This document shows, in pieces, positions 60,182 through 64,000 of a stretch of 64,000 nucleotides of DNA. The DNA is taken from assembly GCA_963720705.1 (NCBI GenBank), contig CAVRGJ010000001.1, forward strand, positions 496,001 through 560,000, read 5' to 3'. The translations under genes and the position numbers were made by a program. The number at the start of each line of letters is the position of its first letter. Position 1 is the stretch's first letter. Origin of the DNA: DASWJZ01 sp963720705 (lineage in GTDB: Bacteria > Pseudomonadota > Alphaproteobacteria > Rhizobiales > Afifellaceae). Under the pieces are notes generated by a model. It had not been told where the DNA came from. It did not search any database and saw only the letters and a program-made list of their open reading frames with translations.

Positions 60182-62476
60182 TCAGCCGCTATTGCCCAAG
60201 GAGCTGGCGTCGGCCGACGCGGTGGCCGCTTTCGACTTAGCCTTAGCGGCGTTCATGGGACGCGGACGTAAATCGGCCGCCGCCGATTGTTTGCGCAGCA
60301 TCGCGGCGACTGCCTCCGATCCGATCGGCTTGCTGAAATGATAGCCCTGGATTTCGTCGCACTCGCTCTCCTGCAGGAATGCCAGTTGTTCGTCGGTTTC
60401 CACGCCTTCGGCGATGACTTTCATGTTCAGCTTCTGCCCGAGCGAGATGACGGCCCTTGCAATCTTCCGGTCGTTTGCGTCGCCGGCAAGATTGCGCACG
60501 AAAGACTGGTCGATCTTCAGCCGCGCGACGGGGAAGCTCCGCAGAGCACTGAGGCTCGAGTAGCCGGTGCCGAAATCGTCGATCGAGAAGTGCACGCCGA
60601 GCGCTCCGAGCTCGCGCATCGCGGCGATCGCCCCCGCGACGTCGTGCATCAGCATGCTTTCGGTCAGTTCCAGTTCCAGGTACTTCGGATCCAGTCCGGT
60701 CTCCTGGAGTGCCTCTGCAACCCGCCGCACCCAATTCTTCTCCCGGAATTGGCGCGCCGACACGTTCACGCACACCGAGATCGGCGCAATGCCGGCATCC
60801 TGCCACGCCTTGTTTTGCCGGCACGCCTCGCGCAGCACCCAGTCGCCAAGCTGGACGATCAGTCCGCTTTCCTCTGCCAACGGGATGAACTTCGTCGGCA
60901 AGATCATGCCGAGCTTCGGGTGATGCCAGCGCGTGAGCGCTTCAACCGCGAAGACCGCGCCGGTATGGAGATCGACCTGCGGCTGGTAGACGATCTCGAA
61001 CTCGTCGTTCGTGATTGCCTCGCGCAAACCCTCCTGCAATAGCCGCCGCTCAAACGCCGCTTCGTTCATCTCCGTCGTATAGAATTGGAAATTGTCGCGC
61101 CCGTTCTCTTTCGCCTGATACATGGCGACATCGGCGTTCATCAGCAGCGTTTCGGGGTCCCTCCCGTCCTCGGGAAAATTCGCAACGCCGATGCTGCAGG
61201 TCACATGAAACAGCCGTCCCTCGATCGGGACCGGCACTGCGATTGTGGCGCGAATCTTGTCGAGGATGGTTGCGGGCGCGACCGGGCTCGCCGCCTGATC
61301 GATCAGAAGAACGACGAATTCATCGCCTCCAAGACGCGCCACCGTGTCGGTTGTGCGCACGCAGCTGACCATGCGCTCCGCCACGACCTTCAGAAGGGCG
61401 TCGCCCGCATTGTGTCCGAGGCTGTCGTTGACGAGCTTGAAGTTGTCGAGATCGATGAAGATCACGGTCGCGCGGGCGTTGCTGCGCTCCGCCTGCAGGA
61501 GGGCCTGTGCCAACCGGTCCATGAGCAGCGAGCGGTTCGGCAAGCCGGTCAAAACGTCGTGGAGGGCCAAGAAGCGTATCTGGTCCTCGGCGCGCTTGCG
61601 CTCGTTGATGTTGCGACTGATGCCCACGATGCCGATGACTTCGTTCTTTTCGTCACGCAAGGGCACCTTGGACGTCGACAGCCACTGCTTCTTGCCTGAG
61701 GGACTGACCACGTATTCTTCAATGTCGAGGAGGGGTTCGCCGGAACTGACCACCTTCTGCTCATCGGCGAAGAACTTGGCAGCAAGCTCGCGCCGGTGAA
61801 GCTCGAAATCGGTCTTGCCCATCAAGTCGTCCGGCTGCAGGCCGATGTCGGCGGCGACGGCGCGGTTGACGACAACGAAGCGACTGTCGGTGTCTTTGAC
61901 GAAGAGGTAATCGGGCACCTGGTCGATCATCGCCCGGAACAACGCACGTTCCGCTTTCCATTCCTGTTCGGCGTGCTTGCGCTCGGTGATGTTGCGGGCG
62001 ATCCCGATCAACCCGACGATCTTGCCGCTCGCGTCTCGCATCGGCATTTTTGTCGTGAGCATCCATTTCGGCGCGCCGGACGCGTCGGTCCTGCGCTCCT
62101 CCATGTCGACCATCGGTTCTCCGGTCGCGATGATCCGCTGCTCGATGTCGAAGAAGCCTTGCGCGACGGCCGGCGGGAACAGATCGAAATCGGACTTGCC
62201 GATCAGCTCCGCGGCGCGCTCCAAGCCGTTGTCGCGCGCGACGGCGTCGTTCGCTGCAAGGAAGCGGCCACTCGTGTCCTTGGCGTAAACGAGCTCAGGC
62301 AATTCGTTGACGATCGCCGCGAGCAGGGCGCGCTCCACCTCACGGCTCGGCGTCGACCACAGCCGTCCCTCGACGTCCGCCTGCACCTGTGCGTTAGCCG
62401 AGATGAGCCGGCCCAACCGAGCTTCGATAGTATCGGTCGAGTCGCCATCGCGCTTCTTCAACCGGGCCTTGGCCAT
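60182..62476 (-). CDS. PAS-PAS-GGDEF-EAL cyclic-di-GMP signalling protein
   Basis: The 764-residue soluble protein has two PAS/PAC repeats (LPELVYAKDTSGRFLAANDAVARDNG and VPDYLFVKDTDSRFVVVNRAVAADIG, each ending in an IARNITERK or ISRNINERK PAC motif). A GGDEF domain follows with intact ARLGGDEFVVLL, then an EAL domain with VEALTRWHH, ELTESML, DDFGTGYSSLSALRSF and KIDQSFVRN. A low-complexity Ala/Lys/Ser tail ends it. PAS domains may bind flavin, heme or small molecules; the signal is unknown. No membrane segments are seen. It stands alone after phaZ, convergent. Confidence 0.94.
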   Translation of the reverse strand: MAKARLKKRDGDSTDTIEARLGRLISANAQVQADVEGRLWSTPSREVERALLAAIVNELPELVYAKDTSGRFLAANDAVARDNGLERAAELIGKSDFDLFPPAVAQGFFDIEQRIIATGEPMVDMEERRTDASGAPKWMLTTKMPMRDASGKIVGLIGIARNITERKHAEQEWKAERALFRAMIDQVPDYLFVKDTDSRFVVVNRAVAADIGLQPDDLMGKTDFELHRRELAAKFFADEQKVVSSGEPLLDIEEYVVSPSGKKQWLSTSKVPLRDEKNEVIGIVGISRNINERKRAEDQIRFLALHDVLTGLPNRSLLMDRLAQALLQAERSNARATVIFIDLDNFKLVNDSLGHNAGDALLKVVAERMVSCVRTTDTVARLGGDEFVVLLIDQAASPVAPATILDKIRATIAVPVPIEGRLFHVTCSIGVANFPEDGRDPETLLMNADVAMYQAKENGRDNFQFYTTEMNEAAFERRLLQEGLREAITNDEFEIVYQPQVDLHTGAVFAVEALTRWHHPKLGMILPTKFIPLAEESGLIVQLGDWVLREACRQNKAWQDAGIAPISVCVNVSARQFREKNWVRRVAEALQETGLDPKYLELELTESMLMHDVAGAIAAMRELGALGVHFSIDDFGTGYSSLSALRSFPVARLKIDQSFVRNLAGDANDRKIARAVISLGQKLNMKVIAEGVETDEQLAFLQESECDEIQGYHFSKPIGSEAVAAMLRKQSAAADLRPRPMNAAKAKSKAATASADASSLGNSG

Positions 62477-62929
62477 TCGTCCATCCTTGCAACACCTGCC
62501 CCGAAAGCGCCCCGGCCGGGTCGCGCGCTACGGGCAGCGGGACGCTGTCACAATCTGTCGAAGGAACATTTCCCGCCGATTAACCGGGTCTTTCTGATTA
62601 ATCGGGTCTTTGGCGCGCATCAGCGGTGGTTACGGAGGAAAATCCCACGCTCCCGCATCCGCTTGTCGCTCTTCTTGAAAGTGCCGACGAACCGACCGGT
62701 GGCGGCGCATGTCGTGGGTCCAGCGTCAAGCCAACGATTATTTTCCCGCTCGGTAGCACACACGTCGATCGGCAAGGCAAAGGCCGGCGGCGGGTGGCGA
62801 CGGCAACTCGTCGGTCGCTAAGCGCTCCTCAGACCCAGAGACAAATCGGGCGGCCACCCGTCCGATTTTCCTTGAAGCGGGTTTGGCGCTTCCTATTTCC
62901 CTTTCGTCGCTGGACTGAAAGGGAGTGCC
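62477..62929. other. Gene-free region upstream of two divergent genes
   Basis: No gene or RNA is recognised in these 453 bases, which should contain the promoters of the PAS-GGDEF-EAL gene (minus) and the DUF2852 gene (plus). A direct repeat, ATTAACCGGGTCTTT (62579-62593) and ATTAATCGGGTCTTT (62597-62611), is visible. An AAAGGGAG ribosome binding site precedes the ATG at 62930. Confidence 0.6.
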
Positions 62930-63361
62930 ATGAACCACACCGCTACCGCGCCCCGCGCCGGAACGCGCGGCCGCTGGAACGCTCTCAACATCGTGCTGAT
63001 GATCATCGGCTTCGCGGTGTTCTGGCCGCTCGGCCTTGCCATGCTCGCCTGGATCATCTGGGGCGAGGAGATTGCGGCCAAGGCGGAAGTGATGAAGGAC
63101 AATTGCCGCTCCTTTTTCGAGCGCACGCAAGGGTGGCAGGGAGCGGCCGGCTTCCGCGGCCGCACCGGCAATGCCGCCTTCGACGACTACCGGGCGCAAG
63201 AATTGCGCCGGCTCGAGGAGGAACGCCGCAAGCTCGAGGCGATGCGTGCCGAGTTCGAAAGCTTCCTGGAGGAGCTTCGCCGCGCGAAGGACCAGGAGGA
63301 GTTCGAGGGGTTCATGCGGGCCTTCCGTAACCGAACCGGGGGCGACCGCCCGGCCGCCTGA
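62930..63361 (+). CDS. DUF2852 domain membrane protein
   Basis: The 143-residue protein has one membrane helix (LNIVLMIIGFAVFWPLGLAMLAWIIWG) followed by a short region (SSGNAAFDDYR-like TGNAAFDDYRAQELRRLEEERRKL) and a charged coiled coil to the end, matching the DUF2852 family of alphaproteobacteria. Function is unknown; it may organise at the inner membrane through the coiled coil. A strong ribosome binding site and its own terminator indicate a monocistronic gene. Confidence 0.9.
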   Translation: MNHTATAPRAGTRGRWNALNIVLMIIGFAVFWPLGLAMLAWIIWGEEIAAKAEVMKDNCRSFFERTQGWQGAAGFRGRTGNAAFDDYRAQELRRLEEERRKLEAMRAEFESFLEELRRAKDQEEFEGFMRAFRNRTGGDRPAA

Positions 63362-63390
63362 GGGCCGACAGCGAACTGACGAAAAAATGA

Positions 63391-63412
63391 CGGGGCCGGA
63401 AGGCCCCGTTTT
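63391..63412 (+). terminator. Intrinsic terminator of the DUF2852 gene
   Basis: CGGGGCC (63391-63397) pairs with GGCCCCG (63402-63408) around a GGAA loop, followed by TTTTCG. It starts 30 bases after the stop codon. An A-run on the left side would allow weak function on the other strand too. Confidence 0.9.
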
Positions 63413-63470
63413 CGCATGTGCCTATTTTTTGTGTCTTCCGGAGTCGGGCGACTCCAGGCAATCATTAACC

Positions 63471-64000
63471 ATGGCCCTCGCCCTGAAGCGCGCACCCGAA
63501 AGGCTCCTAATTGCCGCTGCCGGGCGGCGGATTCCCGTCGCAATCAAGCGTAACCCACGGGCGCGGCACCTGATTTTGAGGGTCGACGAGGCGCTCGGCC
63601 TGCCGGTTCTGACCCTTCCAAGCCGCACGGCGCTCACCGAGGCAGAGCGCTTTTTGCGCCAGCACATCGCGTGGCTCGAGGCACGTCTCCGGCTACTTTC
63701 GCCGCCTTGTCCCTTCGTAGACGGCGCCACGTTTCCGCTGCGCGGCCTCCCCTGCCGCATCCGTGCCCGCGGCGGGCGCGGGCTTATCAGCCTGGAGCGA
63801 CGCGGCGAAGGCTACGTGCTCACCGTTCCGGGCGAGCCGGAATTCCTGGCGCGGCGGGTCACGGATTTCCTGCGCCGCGAGGCGAGGCGCGATCTTGCCG
63901 CCGCCGTCGCCCGGCACGAAAAGGCCGTGGGCCGCAAGGCCACGCGCATCCGCATTGCCGACCCGAAAAGCCGCTGGGGCTCCTGCTCCTCGCAGCGCGT
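63471..64000 (+). CDS. YgjP-type (DUF45) metal-dependent hydrolase, 3' end outside the window
   Basis: From an ATG at 63471 the frame is open to the window edge and gives about 176 residues. They show the YgjP/M48-like family pattern: IPVAIKRNPRARHLILRVD near the start, LTEAERFLRQHIAWLEARL, and the signature PKSRWGSCSSQR at the cut. The HExxH-type zinc site expected about 40 residues later is beyond the window. Members are predicted zinc metallopeptidases without known substrate. Confidence 0.88.
   Translation, partial: MALALKRAPERLLIAAAGRRIPVAIKRNPRARHLILRVDEALGLPVLTLPSRTALTEAERFLRQHIAWLEARLRLLSPPCPFVDGATFPLRGLPCRIRARGGRGLISLERRGEGYVLTVPGEPEFLARRVTDFLRREARRDLAAAVARHEKAVGRKATRIRIADPKSRWGSCSSQR

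Noticed and set aside
62626..62929. Possible reading frame running into the DUF2852 gene in another frame
   Set aside because: It overlaps DUF2852 in the wrong frame, has no motifs and no ribosome binding site.
1..64000. CRISPR array or cas genes
   Set aside because: No regularly spaced repeats with unique spacers and no Cas motifs were found.

Overview
The window looks like chromosome from a GC-rich alphaproteobacterium of the order Hyphomicrobiales (Rhizobiales). The basis is gene order and family content: dnaA-dnaN-recF-gyrB; rpsT / enoyl-CoA hydratase / mutM / ubiE-ubiB-coaBC-dut; tsaB-rimI-fur-plsC-miaB-phoH ... ybeY-corC ... lnt-xre-metK-trmB; the chvI-chvG-hprK-manX-ptsH cluster; and lineage-typical DUF2244 and DUF2852 proteins. 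Genus cannot be given from sequence reading alone.

Layout. 0-9 kb: a broken class III cyclase/ATPase/TPR regulator, a tandem aldehyde dehydrogenase next to deoC, an IS481-type transposase remnant beside tRNA-Arg(CCG), arfB and a DoxX protein. 9-19.9 kb, mostly minus strand: gyrB, a LysE exporter, recF, dnaN, dnaA, a rhodanese, rpsT, an enoyl-CoA hydratase and mutM. 19.9-31 kb: ubiE-ubiB-coaBC-dut, a GGDEF-EAL protein, cysK, a HAD hydrolase, nth, a GFA-family protein, DUF2244, an HTH-alkyltransferase fusion and an Nfu scaffold. 31-49.9 kb: the tsaB-to-trmB housekeeping run, split between phoH and ybeY by a 6.6 kb accessory insert (an SDR, a candidate two-gene defence module, a DUF4143 ATPase, an AhpD-like protein, a cupin, DoxX and a secreted protein). 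50-54.4 kb: a PdxH-like protein, ChvI/ChvG and the regulatory nitrogen/carbon PTS (HprK, EIIA-Man, HPr). 54.4-64 kb: the malic enzyme/Pta hybrid, an ABC-2 exporter, a PHA depolymerase carrying an extra helix-hairpin-helix domain, a PAS-GGDEF-EAL protein, DUF2852 and a YgjP-type metalloprotease cut by the window edge.

Working together, most genes are housekeeping: replication initiation and sliding clamp, DNA repair, quinone and CoA synthesis, tRNA modification, envelope lipoprotein maturation, and envelope-stress and carbon signalling. PhaZ and MaeB fit an organism that stores and burns polyhydroxybutyrate.

The unusual signals are: (i) a low-GC two-gene module (ribbon-helix-helix/RAMA-like protein plus AbiJ-like/PD-(D/E)xK protein) with a near-consensus promoter overlapping a palindrome; (ii) a GC-rich palindromic repeat inserted in frame inside ybeY; (iii) several single-base frame breaks in otherwise well conserved genes (tsaB, miaB, the nuclease, the DUF4143 ATPase, the cyclase), which may be sequencing errors or real decay; (iv) a MutM that appears to lack one zinc-finger cysteine; (v) a PhaZ-HhH fusion. 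Functions are assigned by recognising family motifs by eye; no database search was possible.
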